A DNA stretch of 64,000 nt from positions 186,001-250,000 of the forward strand of contig NZ_FSRT01000002.1 in assembly GCF_900143015.1 (NCBI RefSeq), given 5' to 3'. Shown in pieces: positions 9,501-16,739 of this stretch. Both the position numbers and the translations under genes were made by a program. Positions within the stretch are counted from its first letter, which is position 1; every line of letters starts with the position of its first letter. The notes under the pieces are model-generated. The model was not told the origin of the DNA and did not search any database. It saw only the letters and a program-made list of their open reading frames with translations. This DNA is from Fibrobacter sp. UWB11 (GTDB lineage: Bacteria > Fibrobacterota > Fibrobacteria > Fibrobacterales > Fibrobacteraceae).

Positions 9501-10773
9501 GGTGATTTTCGGAATAACCGGTGAATTCCGTACCGGCAAGCGACAAGTTCGTAGTACCCGCTTCGACACGCTGCAAGATGTAATCTTCGAATTCGCCCTT
9601 GAACGATTCTTCGTACACGACGCGGACTTCGTTCTGCGAACCAAGACCTTCATCGACGTTCTTGATTTCGACAGTGATATACGGACCAATCTTACCTTCG
9701 ACCATGAAGCTCGGGTTGTAGTCCAAAGACGGAGACGGCCAAAGACTTGTCTTGGTGCTACCCTCGGCATCATCCTTTTCGCCATAGCCCTTAAAGCGGA
9801 CATCCATGGACCCCTTGAGCATGAGCTTCGGCTTGTTGAAACCAAAGTCCTTCATCCAGGCAGGCATGTTCACCGGAATCGTGATATCGAAAACAGAACC
9901 GGTTTCAGGCGCCTCATAGCCATCGTTTTGGCCAACGAGACCGTTAAGCCAAAGACGCTTGCGACCAATATCGTACATGTCCGAAACGTAATCAGCAAGT
10001 TCCGGATAATGCGATGTCCAAAGAACAGTCGTGTCCGTGCGAGAAAGCGAATTTACGCGTTTTTCAGACACATCAATTTCACGAGTAGCAACATCGATAT
10101 CGTGCGAGAAAACTTGACCCTTGGACGTATTCATGAGTCCCGGGCGTGCACCCACGCCACCAAACGGCAGCAAGCCATCGAGCGGAGACGTAGACTTTGG
10201 CACCGGCAAATACTTTACAGTAGGAGTCCATGCATCATCCGAACTGACTTCGGATGCATTGTCCGTCGATGTTTCTGCTTGGGCGACAACAGGTGCTTTT
10301 GCAGCGCTCGACGAATACTTTACTGCAGACGATGACAAGGCGGTCGCAGAAGAAACCGGAGCAATTGCAGAAGAGGACTCAGCCACGCTTGATGCCGGCT
10401 TTGCAGAACTTGAGACCTGCGTAGACGACGATGACAGAACCACAGCCGAAGACGCTGGTTGGACTGCTGACGACACTGGAACTGCCGATGACACCGGAGC
10501 AGCAGACGAAACCGCCACAGACGGTTCAGACGACGTAGGCTGAACAGCACTCGAAGCAGGCAACACAGCACTAGAAACAGGCGCCGCCACACTAGAAGAC
10601 GAAGCTACAGAGGCAGTCGACTTTGGAGCGGGCACATCCTGGAAAAGTTCATCATCAAAAAGAGATTCATACGAGCTAAGCGTTCCATCTTGAGACCAGA
10701 CGGAACCCACAGCTACAAAGCTGCACGCAGCAAAGCCACAAAGGGCGGATTTAAAAAACTTTCTAAAACGCAA
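3535..10773 (-). CDS. sprA: SprA-like outer-membrane translocon of type IX secretion
   Basis: A protein of 2412 residues, in the size range of SprA/Sov, the giant beta-barrel that forms the outer-membrane pore of the type IX secretion system. It starts with a signal peptide (RKFFKSALCGFAACSFVAVGS). A Ser/Ala/Val-rich low-complexity region follows (about residues 50-165), then many alternating amphipathic beta segments and SprA-typical phrases such as VEDFEST, a GQIELLSDRALDPNKEIKVKFE-like strand pair and long aromatic-rich strands up to a C-terminal FELALMLRFD strand. The start codon is TTG (10771-10773); no in-frame ATG fits before the signal peptide. In this organism it would export cargo such as the GH127, GLUG and GH5 proteins encoded later in the window. 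The low-complexity N-terminal region seems unusual for the family. Confidence 0.85.
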   Translation of the reverse strand: MRFRKFFKSALCGFAACSFVAVGSVWSQDGTLSSYESLFDDELFQDVPAPKSTASVASSSSVAAPVSSAVLPASSAVQPTSSEPSVAVSSAAPVSSAVPVSSAVQPASSAVVLSSSSTQVSSSAKPASSVAESSSAIAPVSSATALSSSAVKYSSSAAKAPVVAQAETSTDNASEVSSDDAWTPTVKYLPVPKSTSPLDGLLPFGGVGARPGLMNTSKGQVFSHDIDVATREIDVSEKRVNSLSRTDTTVLWTSHYPELADYVSDMYDIGRKRLWLNGLVGQNDGYEAPETGSVFDITIPVNMPAWMKDFGFNKPKLMLKGSMDVRFKGYGEKDDAEGSTKTSLWPSPSLDYNPSFMVEGKIGPYITVEIKNVDEGLGSQNEVRVVYEESFKGEFEDYILQRVEAGTTNLSLAGTEFTGYSENHQGLFGIKAEWKLGDWKLTTIASQDGGQQEEYSIKANESTTEFQVTDKQFVAYRYYFLDHDTRNAYVDAAIKGNTINKPLPDLKLYKRSSLNETNNVFKDIKVVYKTPQGTPITKTVNRMEEIKDFTYDFKTGIVKINGVNRNTLIAAKWGSTLRDNDEAVLIQWDATLSELTDIDKLMLRNVYSIGITDASANSFVLRMKNKSGVSGTYLKTLGLADEKSGTPLVSESKIFTKDASGSYTGEMWLPCRMWTDSIYTEYGSKAQEVAKRNCLEPLRNLDTTSTIAQLYTLPVYNLNRYTSQFYFESVGKRRNSMLSVRDPNSSYSVNSGSCMDISPGSEKVTAGSTTLIRGTDYEVNYELGQIELLSDRALDPNKEIKVKFECEPMFEVDNKLLLGARAELPLDLYGFGAGSVFGVTALYKSQSTTAEVPTLGNEPYSSFLWGFNIRLQDSVKALTDLVNAIPGIQTTATSNWRVEAEFAGSRHNANTSKTQTALVEDFESTSTGLVYPLSRQSWTLASPPGGDSAHSRTYIESLNYKHQGEFIWHSNTTELYKYIYDNVGNSDVDNQHLTVLKMTLRPNDNLMGNSWGGIMRANSSYYQDLSEMKYLEVVARGNSGSIFIDLGLVSEDISINGYAPDGKYNGENDLGMTTAKHDRGLDEKTGTDETWMSWDCRVEGCKGTEHGVMFGNVDPSTRDIAGDDFKDLDDESDPPKSINGTEGNLGERAYDTEDINRNGSFDTDISFVRYRIDLSSTNSTEYEVLKNGWRRWRIPLNQYDTIVSPTGSGYKEILAESQYTRMWLGRLGPGVSEAKVQVVSLGVLGNAWEETTVADLYRTSTNENSQIVEVNGVESRVTESQATHDTTYIKVSTINNRENAKTYFKSPNTVTERDADSNAPLKETALVLEYHNMSPGQEVGVTRLFETDTKNFSAYKSLKMEIHYENGAESKVETAPIRFALQFGEGSIDGSKDYYEWSFRPKDLDLSACTPDRVQDCHEQNWLDNAFAMDLSDFSDLKRGRHPPYLEPVVKKLSGDREEQLRLVGNPSITKVDWIRFVIIADSSASPADLKGKFWINDLRLSEMDTEWGYAARVNGQVNFADFISLSGAVRYQDGDFATLSNSGRSPKPDIATAASQLDVSADISIALNKFLNDSLGFHIPMSFSYHSSTKRPYMKPTDDMMLKKSSFVDLTGDMFQGDLAVESESEENRLRDNAESKGYESYVQDLGFSVSYHKDYKASETKLGEFLSQAFLERPAFSYSYHQSEGRSTTSADSTYSYHTLFEYKLGTFSMFKFKPFEGLAKYSWLKDFAKTEFEPWPQTFDVTLFDFNYVRYVNQTRDPDFVEPQVDKVVTYTAELNHKLNLRWNILSFLSTSYSINIRRDMFGGGDREGFTKENFFTTSEGGLFASGYIFDHDHSDRKVYVSRDSLVIIPVDTIAKTDANGKKLTIDMQNPDSYDIKYDTTAFYRVDSVGHREYGRAYGILRNERSRNQQFRINFNPKLIPFIPFNMQFSSDFNQQKSIPDDFSFTDPSNIEKNYWTISQTNRFEFTPSLRIIELANLFGKDNAVSGFFNKLKWREVKFNWNASTNTVGENFTLAQLYEEQGVTPFQYYLYGLGLGDGRGGRGLWNIMTGNMGLTSRDDFTGFAQYRNKNVDTLVYQGSFRNSVSRSLQISTGLTLPIWDISLTTDFQWKEDFSQSREYPLYIDTTTTFPKFGIGISIPNIAQKVSFLNSFRSVSLNSRFDYNRTMTSRPFQSAEDSWARVWNFNPLIRVTFLLQNNMRIENNVRMKIESTNRRPKEEVVSSPCWPKNDDELCTDTTRYFLETPWIPTWLYNDFGINIGDDFSISYPLKLDKGFQLWKWYFKLKNNIDLKLTAGYDYKKTIRKEYKPVEGYDMRNKETGDGIFVQWKYDSGIPESDRTIYKPKLELSYRTVPSRTHEWFIRPSASYTFNKMASLSSYIEYRQIHEKLDDETAHIRQILQFELALMLRFD

Positions 10774-10831
10774 CGGTCACAAAATACAAAAACGGGACGT
10801 TCAAAATTACCACCGATAACATAGAAAAAAA

Positions 10832-10860
10832 GAAACGCACCCATTTTATGGATGCGTTTC
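10832..10860 (-). terminator. Intrinsic terminator after the AIPR gene
   Basis: GAAACGCA at 10832-10839 pairs with TGCGTTTC at 10853-10860, with extra pairing inside. On the minus strand the stem is followed by a run of T. It lies 35 nt past the AIPR stop and upstream of sprA. Confidence 0.7.
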
Positions 10861-10894
10861 AAAACCTGATTCTAGGCCCTAATTAAAGGATAAA

Positions 10895-12787
10895 CTAGAG
10901 GAATACTTCAATGCCACCGCGGCACTTTTCCCAAGCCGGATTCTTCTTGCACAAGAGTTCAATCATCTTGTCATAAGTAGCCGTGTTGGAGAAGCCCTTC
11001 CACAAGCGACGTTCCACGGATTCACCGGAATCCTTGTCGATCGTCGTGATGGTATCGTAGTAGTTCGTGTTGTCCTTGAATTCAGAAATCAAGATGTTCT
11101 TCAAGTCGTCCGTGTAAATGCGGGATGCATACTTGAGGATGGAATCGTTGAAGTTGAGTTCGTTTTCGACGAGCCATTCGAAGTCCTGGATCGGATTGCC
11201 GTAGATGAGCCAGTGACGGAGAGCGAGAGCGACCACAAGGTCCTTCACTGCACTGCGGAAGATGAACTTGTCTTCGAGGCGGCCATTCCACGTGATGCGG
11301 GTCAGCGGGTTATCGTCGTTAGCTTCGATAGACACGCCCTTACCCGGAGTGACCTTGCGGATCTTGATCGGGAGACGGCTAAGGAGCTGCCATGCCTTCG
11401 TGAAGGCGATGGTCTTGCGGACAAAATCCTTTTCCTTTTCAGGGGCAACGCGCACAAACGCACCGAAGCAGCGCTGGTAGAGCGTTTCCTTATCGAAGAT
11501 GCAGTCGCTGGAGCGGCATTCGCTGAGCTTGCCATCCATCATAAAGAGAGTCTTTGCAAGTTCCGGACGCATGCGGACTTCGAGCTTACGGGTACGGGCC
11601 TTGAGGCGGACTCCGTCCTTATAAACGTAGGTAAATCCTTCTTCCTGGTAACGCTGCCAAATGAAGAACTGCAGGTCGTCAGCAGCACGCAGATGGTAGC
11701 TGAACACCGGGTTCTGGCGGTTGTTAGCCATGGTCACCTGGTTCAAGAAGTTGTCGGCGCCCTGGTACGGCACAACGACCTTCACGAGCACCTGCGGATT
11801 CACCGGATGCTTGCTCTTCTTGGCATACTGTTCGTACGTAAAGAGAGACTGAGCACCGTTGATGATCTTCGGACGTTCAATGAAGAGCACCTTCTTGCCA
11901 TCGCGTTCCTTGAGACGCAGGTCATCACCCGTAAGGGTCATACCATTGTGGAGGAACGGGAAGTCATCGACGTTCACGTTCTTGTCGTCATTGCGTTCCA
12001 TCGTCTGGAAGGCATCGATAAGAGCAGCGTTCGTATGAGTGAGGTTACCGAGGTAAGTACGGATGTTAGAGCTTACAATAGCCATGTTATGCTTGGTCTT
12101 GAGGCGCTTACCAAGAGCAACATGGTAGTCAAAAATCGTGCGGATCGGGCAGAAGCCGAGGAAGAGCTCGCCATGATCCGATGTGAGGTGGAGCGGTTCG
12201 GAATCCATCTCGATTTCAAGCTTGTCATCTGCGCTACGGAAGTCACGAGTGAGGTCATCGTGTTCGGCAATGATTTCGAGCTTTGCCTTAACGTCAGCCT
12301 TCCAAAGCGTGAGCTTGCGGCGCATATCCTTGAGGGTACGTTCGAGTTCGGAGTCCGTGATGTCACGGCTTGCGCGAGTACGGAGCACCGTAATTTCGAG
12401 CGTTTCCATGTACGGACGGCTTGCAGGGGCATCGACATCTTCTTCCGTTTCTTCATCGGAAATCTTGTTGACTGCCCACGGGTCTGCTTCTTCGCGGAGC
12501 GAGAGGAAGAACGGATTGGTCGGGTCGCTAGTGCGGAACACGGCAATCTGGAGTTGCTTCAGATCGGCGTTCAGGTGTGCGACAACCTTTTCGAGCGGAG
12601 TATCTTCGTCCAAGAAGATGAAGAATTCCATGAAGCCCTGTGAATACTGGAAGCCGTGGAAGCATCCATTTTCATCTAGGTTCAGATGCCGGAGTGCCTT
12701 AATTCGATCGTTAGGGTCGTTAGGGTTTAAGCTCAAGAGGCTAGCGACAAATGCTAAGCGGCGTTCCTGCGATTTTGTTAGTTCCAT
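10895..12787 (-). CDS. AIPR family protein (abortive phage infection associated)
   Basis: A protein of 630 residues without signal peptide. The central part carries the hallmarks of the AIPR family (Pfam AIPR, named from abortive infection phage resistance): FLHNGMTLTGDD at 279-289, PKIINGAQSL at 306-315 and MANNRQNP at 353-360, followed by LRAADDLQFFIWQRY. The first 200 residues are acidic and partly helical and give no assignment. The molecular activity of AIPR proteins is not well established. There is no restriction or methylase partner beside it: upstream is a 347-nt AT-rich gap and downstream is sprA. It has its own terminator and a palindrome just before the start codon, so it is a single-gene unit. 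The assignment is from conserved phrases, not from a search. Confidence 0.8.
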   Translation of the reverse strand: MELTKSQERRLAFVASLLSLNPNDPNDRIKALRHLNLDENGCFHGFQYSQGFMEFFIFLDEDTPLEKVVAHLNADLKQLQIAVFRTSDPTNPFFLSLREEADPWAVNKISDEETEEDVDAPASRPYMETLEITVLRTRASRDITDSELERTLKDMRRKLTLWKADVKAKLEIIAEHDDLTRDFRSADDKLEIEMDSEPLHLTSDHGELFLGFCPIRTIFDYHVALGKRLKTKHNMAIVSSNIRTYLGNLTHTNAALIDAFQTMERNDDKNVNVDDFPFLHNGMTLTGDDLRLKERDGKKVLFIERPKIINGAQSLFTYEQYAKKSKHPVNPQVLVKVVVPYQGADNFLNQVTMANNRQNPVFSYHLRAADDLQFFIWQRYQEEGFTYVYKDGVRLKARTRKLEVRMRPELAKTLFMMDGKLSECRSSDCIFDKETLYQRCFGAFVRVAPEKEKDFVRKTIAFTKAWQLLSRLPIKIRKVTPGKGVSIEANDDNPLTRITWNGRLEDKFIFRSAVKDLVVALALRHWLIYGNPIQDFEWLVENELNFNDSILKYASRIYTDDLKNILISEFKDNTNYYDTITTIDKDSGESVERRLWKGFSNTATYDKMIELLCKKNPAWEKCRGGIEVFL

Positions 12788-12814
12788 TTTTTCCTCAATA
12801 ATTACACTGCAAGA

Positions 12815-12841
12815 CCAATATACAATAATATTATATATTGG
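12815..12841 (-). promoter_or_regulatory. Palindrome at the AIPR promoter
   Basis: CCAATATA (12815-12822) and TATATTGG (12834-12841) form a perfect 8-bp dyad with an 11-nt AT-only spacer, starting 28 nt before the AIPR start codon. It could be an operator overlapping a TA-rich -10 region. The rest of the gap 12842-13134 is AT-rich and I see no gene in it. Confidence 0.4.
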
Positions 12842-13134
12842 AGTATTTCCGTAATTCGCACCCTAAAAATAGCTTCAAATCTTAAGATTTGCGTGCAAAA
12901 AAAGATAAAACTTGCAATTTTTTGCCACAAATGTTTATTTTTAGTGAACAAATGTACAGCGAACATAAAAAAAAGAGACATTTTTTCGAGAATTCCGTGT
13001 CATCAGCCCTCCAGAAAAACGAACTTGACATTCGGGTTCTCCTCCCCCATTCTTGCATTTTTTTGTGTTTTTTTCGTTCTCTTTTACGTTTTTAGAAACA
13101 AAAAAGCTATGATTTAAACATTAGGAGTCTTTTT

Positions 13135-13887
13135 ATGAATTTACTAGATGTTATAGCGAAAGCAAAAAAAGAAAAAGCAAAGACGTTGGACTTGTCACAG
13201 AAGGGCCTCCGCCTGTTGCCCCCCGAACTTTTCGAAATTGAATCCCTCGAAGAACTGAACCTCGACCGCAACATGCTCGTCGAAATTCCCGACGATATTG
13301 GCCTTTTGAAGAACCTCAAGAGCCTTTCCGTAAGCGAAAATGACCTCATGGAATTGCCAGAATCCATTGGTGAACTGACGAATTTGGAAAACCTCTATCT
13401 CGGTTACAACAGCCTTTCGGACCTGCCGGAATCGGTAGGCAAGCTCGTGAACCTCCAGACGGTGAACATTGCCAAGAACCAGCTCCTGGATTTGCCGCTC
13501 GAAATCGGCAACTGGCAGAAGGTGTTCAAGCTCTCGCTCCACGACAATATGCTCTCCGAAATTCCGCCGACCATCGGCAAGATGAAGAGCCTCGTGAAGC
13601 TCTACCTCGACAACAACGAACTTACAACCATCCCGGCAACGCTTTCGCACCTCGAAAACCTCGAAATTCTCATGGTCTCGGGCAACCGCTTGGGCGCTAT
13701 TCCGTCTGAATTCAGCAACCTAAAGAACCTCCGCGAACTCGTGCTCGACGCAAACCAGCTCGCCACACTTCCGGAAAGCCTTGCCGAATGTGACAACCTC
13801 AAGACAATCTCCGTCATAGAGAACCCGATGGAAGAAGGTATTCCGCGTGTACTCCTCGACAAGAAAGGTCTGAGCATTGACCAGTAA
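13135..13887 (+). CDS. Leucine-rich repeat protein
   Basis: A protein of 250 residues built almost entirely of about nine 23-residue leucine-rich repeats with the pattern L-x-x-L-x-L-x-x-N-x-L-x-x-(L/I)-P-x-x-I-G. There is a short N-terminal cap (MNLLDVIAKAKKEKAKTLDL) and a C-terminal cap ending VLLDKKGLSIDQ. No signal peptide or membrane segment is visible, so it is probably cytoplasmic. The P-x-x-(I/L) pattern is that of bacterial and plant-type intracellular LRRs used for protein binding; the partner cannot be inferred. The start has a TAGGAG ribosome-binding site 7 nt upstream. It appears to be monocistronic. Confidence 0.9.
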   Translation: MNLLDVIAKAKKEKAKTLDLSQKGLRLLPPELFEIESLEELNLDRNMLVEIPDDIGLLKNLKSLSVSENDLMELPESIGELTNLENLYLGYNSLSDLPESVGKLVNLQTVNIAKNQLLDLPLEIGNWQKVFKLSLHDNMLSEIPPTIGKMKSLVKLYLDNNELTTIPATLSHLENLEILMVSGNRLGAIPSEFSNLKNLRELVLDANQLATLPESLAECDNLKTISVIENPMEEGIPRVLLDKKGLSIDQ

Positions 13888-13942
13888 TTCGGATTTCGGA
13901 GTTCGGAATTAGGAATTTGAAATCACGAAATATCCAATTGTC

Positions 13943-13964
13943 ATTCCCGGCATAGTCCGGGAAT
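13943..13964. repeat. Dispersed hairpin repeat (GTCATTCCC type), copy 2
   Basis: ATTCCCGG (13943-13950) pairs with CCGGGAAT (13957-13964), flanked by GTC and CTCC exactly as copy 1 at 199-220. It lies between the LRR gene and the first S41 protease gene, and may also act as a transcription end point for the LRR gene. Confidence 0.75.
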
Positions 13965-14011
13965 CTCCTTTTTAGGAGCATTCACAAACCAAACGATTAA
14001 AGGATAAAGTC

Positions 14012-15337
14012 ATGAAAACCCGAATAATGTTTGCTGTCTTGCTCCTGAGCTTACTCGGATGCTCGGATTTTATCCATCCGGTCAAAAGTACCCCCGACCC
14101 CACAGAATATTCCTTTAACTATTGGCTCCTGCAAAGGCAATATCTGTACGAAGATGAGCTGGTCAACTTGGACGAAGACGGCGATTCCGTACAAACACTC
14201 TACAATACACTTAGTGACCGGTTCACAAATTACACTCCCCCCTCAAAAAGTGAAATTGTCGGGCAACAGATAAGAACAAGCATCATCATCGGCGGAGATA
14301 TCGGGCTTCGCTACTATAACTTGACCGACAGGGAACACCCCATCTATATCAGTCGCGTTTATCCCAAAGCTCCTGCCGGGAGAGCAAACGTTCCTCGGTA
14401 TGGAAACATCCTCAGCGTAAACGATTACGATCTCGTCGGTTCAAACGCCAAGGCTGTTTACGATTCCATTTTAAGTACCAACAAGAATATCAACTTGCGC
14501 ATTGCCTATAGAGGCGACACTACAGAATACAAGCTCGAAAAAGAGATTGTCTACGCACCGACCGTTTTTGTCGACACGTTATTTGAGGATTCAGCCAAAG
14601 GCTATCCGGGCATCGTCTTTGTCAGTATCGAAATATTCAAGGACACCACCGAAGACAAAAAACATGGTTCTTACGGGGAACTCAAAGCTTATCTAGACTC
14701 CACAATTTCGGACAATCACGTCCATGTTCTCGATTTGAGAAGCAACCCAGGCGGAAGCGTCAAGCAATGCGTCAACATGGCAGACCTATTCGTCAAGGAA
14801 GGAACACTTTCCACAAACAATTGGCGTTCGATGGATGCCAATGGAGATTCCCGAAAATCAACAACGACATTCAGAGCAAAGGCTGGTGACCCAGGCGAGC
14901 AAGGTAAATTCATGATCCTTGCAAACGGAGGCTCAGCAAGTTGTGCAGAAATATTCATTGCTGCAGTCATAGAAACAACGGACATCCCGTTCGTAGGCTC
15001 CAAAACATACGGCAAGGGAATTGGACAAACGAATTTTAAGACATACGCAGGTGGACTTGCAACAATTACCGACCGCGAATTTTTAACCCCTAAAGGAAAC
15101 AACTACCACCTCCAGGGAATTTTCCCCAAATACGAATGTAGCGGAACCGTTTACGAAAACTGCGCCGCCCAAGTTGCAAATAAGCTTTATGGCGTCAAGA
15201 TTCCAACGCAAGATGAATCCCTGGCCAAACGCGCTTTTGAATTTACAGAGAATAAATTTTCGAGTTTAGAGGGAGGAGCTTTAGAATGGGAAAATTCGGA
15301 CTTTTACATCAAGACATTCGAAAAAACGCGTCCATAA
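14012..15337 (+). CDS. S41 (C-terminal processing) protease lipoprotein 1
   Basis: A protein of 441 residues. The signal MKTRIMFAVLLLSLLGCSDF has its lipobox Cys at 17. Residues about 85-180 look like a PDZ domain and about 195-390 form the S41 protease domain. The catalytic dyad is visible: Ser310 in GGSASCAEI and Lys335 in KTYGKGIGQ, 25 residues apart as in CtpA/Prc enzymes. DLRSNPGGSV (241-250) is the conserved strand before the active site. Expected role: cleavage of periplasmic or surface proteins from their C-terminus; substrate unknown. The end overlaps the next, paralogous gene by 52 nt. Confidence 0.9.
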   Translation: MKTRIMFAVLLLSLLGCSDFIHPVKSTPDPTEYSFNYWLLQRQYLYEDELVNLDEDGDSVQTLYNTLSDRFTNYTPPSKSEIVGQQIRTSIIIGGDIGLRYYNLTDREHPIYISRVYPKAPAGRANVPRYGNILSVNDYDLVGSNAKAVYDSILSTNKNINLRIAYRGDTTEYKLEKEIVYAPTVFVDTLFEDSAKGYPGIVFVSIEIFKDTTEDKKHGSYGELKAYLDSTISDNHVHVLDLRSNPGGSVKQCVNMADLFVKEGTLSTNNWRSMDANGDSRKSTTTFRAKAGDPGEQGKFMILANGGSASCAEIFIAAVIETTDIPFVGSKTYGKGIGQTNFKTYAGGLATITDREFLTPKGNNYHLQGIFPKYECSGTVYENCAAQVANKLYGVKIPTQDESLAKRAFEFTENKFSSLEGGALEWENSDFYIKTFEKTRP

Positions 15338-16686
15338 TTGCTGCTATTGCAGCGGCTGTCATCACGAGTTTTGGCATTACCGCATGTTCTTCTGACGATA
15401 CTGTTGCCCCATACAATGGACTGAATGCAAGCATGGGGACTCCAGAGTTTCAGCAGAATTACATGAACCTCTTTTACCTGTACATTGACAAGGACAAATA
15501 TCTTCGCAACCCCACAAGCTATCTAGGAAGGGTCGATACCGAAGCAATGCTCGACAGAGGTATTCCTTGGGATTATCATGATATTTATTACATGTACGCC
15601 CAAATGAACGACCTTTACACATATTATGTGGACCCGTCGCGAGCCAAGAGTCTGTTGAGCACATGGATGAGTTCCGAGCAAAAAATCGATGCCGGATTCG
15701 AACTTGATTCGGCCTACATTCCCGAAAAATATGTTGTCAAGAAAGTCATAGAAAAGTCCCCCGCTGATATTGCAGGAATCAAAGCCGGAGACGAAATTGT
15801 TGAAATCGAAGGCGTTTCGCCGATATCCTCTACAGTATTTGACCGTCTGTCGGTTGCGTCCGAAGGTGATGTCATAACCTATACCATCAAGCGAGACTCT
15901 ACAAACAAGACCATTCCAGTGACTATTGAACCATACAGTTTGCCTACAGTAGAGCTTTCGTTCAAAGATTCTATTCCCGTCATCAAGATCAACGAATTCG
16001 TTCAAGAGACCTCTAATGATTCAGGGACATTCGGTGAATTTGTTCATTATCTCCATGAGACCGAAAAATACAAGACAACCATCATCGACTTGAGAAATAA
16101 TGGAGGCGGAGACGTATCACAGTGCATTGCCATGTCTCAGCTTTTACTTTCTAAAGGCGATACCGCCATAGGCATTTTATCGATGGTTCCCGACACGTTA
16201 AGAAAGAAGCAGGCATCAAAAACGACGTTCTACATCAACGAACATGACGGAATTTTCAAAGACCGCTACTTTGTATTCCTTGCAAACGAAAATACAGCAA
16301 GTTGTTCCGAAATCATGATTGCAAGCGTTGTCTCTAACAAAAAATATCCAGTTGTCGGTTCAGTAACCTACGGAAAAGGCATCGGACAAACAAGCTTCTA
16401 CACGCGCTCTTACGCCCTTGTATCTATCACCAGCATGAAAACCATAGACAAGCATGGAGAATCATATCACAAGTATGGAATCGTTCCTGATTTTGCAATC
16501 CTAGACGATGCTATAGCGCTTGATAAAGCAATAGCACTTGCCAAGGAACAAAACTATGTGAGAGTCGCCGGATACGGAACCACCAATACAGGGCACTTTG
16601 CCAAAGCGGCTATGGAACCCGATACCATGCCGGGATTTTTCCACTTTTCTAAAGAATACAGCGCAGATATCAAATTAAAGTATTAA
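15286..16686 (+). CDS. S41 (C-terminal processing) protease lipoprotein 2
   Basis: A protein of 466 residues, paralogous to the preceding protease. The N-terminal signal ends in ITACSSDD (lipobox Cys at 34). A PDZ domain lies about residues 135-215, with SPADIAGIKAGDEIVEIEG as its carboxylate-binding core. The protease domain has IDLRNNGGGDV (267-277), Ser339 in ENTASCSEI and Lys364 in TYGKGIGQ, again 25 apart. ATG 15286 has a strong GGGAGGAG site 8 nt upstream and is the only start that keeps the signal peptide, so the 52-nt overlap with the upstream gene is real. The two proteases are translated from overlapping frames and are probably coupled. Confidence 0.9.
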   Translation: MGKFGLLHQDIRKNASIIAAIAAAVITSFGITACSSDDTVAPYNGLNASMGTPEFQQNYMNLFYLYIDKDKYLRNPTSYLGRVDTEAMLDRGIPWDYHDIYYMYAQMNDLYTYYVDPSRAKSLLSTWMSSEQKIDAGFELDSAYIPEKYVVKKVIEKSPADIAGIKAGDEIVEIEGVSPISSTVFDRLSVASEGDVITYTIKRDSTNKTIPVTIEPYSLPTVELSFKDSIPVIKINEFVQETSNDSGTFGEFVHYLHETEKYKTTIIDLRNNGGGDVSQCIAMSQLLLSKGDTAIGILSMVPDTLRKKQASKTTFYINEHDGIFKDRYFVFLANENTASCSEIMIASVVSNKKYPVVGSVTYGKGIGQTSFYTRSYALVSITSMKTIDKHGESYHKYGIVPDFAILDDAIALDKAIALAKEQNYVRVAGYGTTNTGHFAKAAMEPDTMPGFFHFSKEYSADIKLKY

Positions 16687-16710
16687 GTTGCTAGTAACAA
16701 GCAACTTAAT
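16682..16710 (+). terminator. Hairpin after the S41 protease pair
   Basis: ATTAAGTTGCT (16682-16692) and AGCAACTTAAT (16700-16710) form a perfect 11-bp stem with a 7-nt loop, immediately at the stop codon of the second protease. The T-run that follows is weak, so its efficiency as a terminator is uncertain. Confidence 0.5.
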
Positions 16711-16739
16711 ATGATACTGATTTTGCCTAAATAAGAGAT

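Noticed and set aside
10320-10592. Arg/Leu-rich open frame over the Ser-rich region of sprA
   Set aside because: It is an out-of-frame translation of the poly-Ser coding repeats.
11213-12643. A 476-codon open frame opposite the AIPR gene
   Set aside because: No homology, no ribosome-binding site, and it is fully contained in the opposite AIPR gene.
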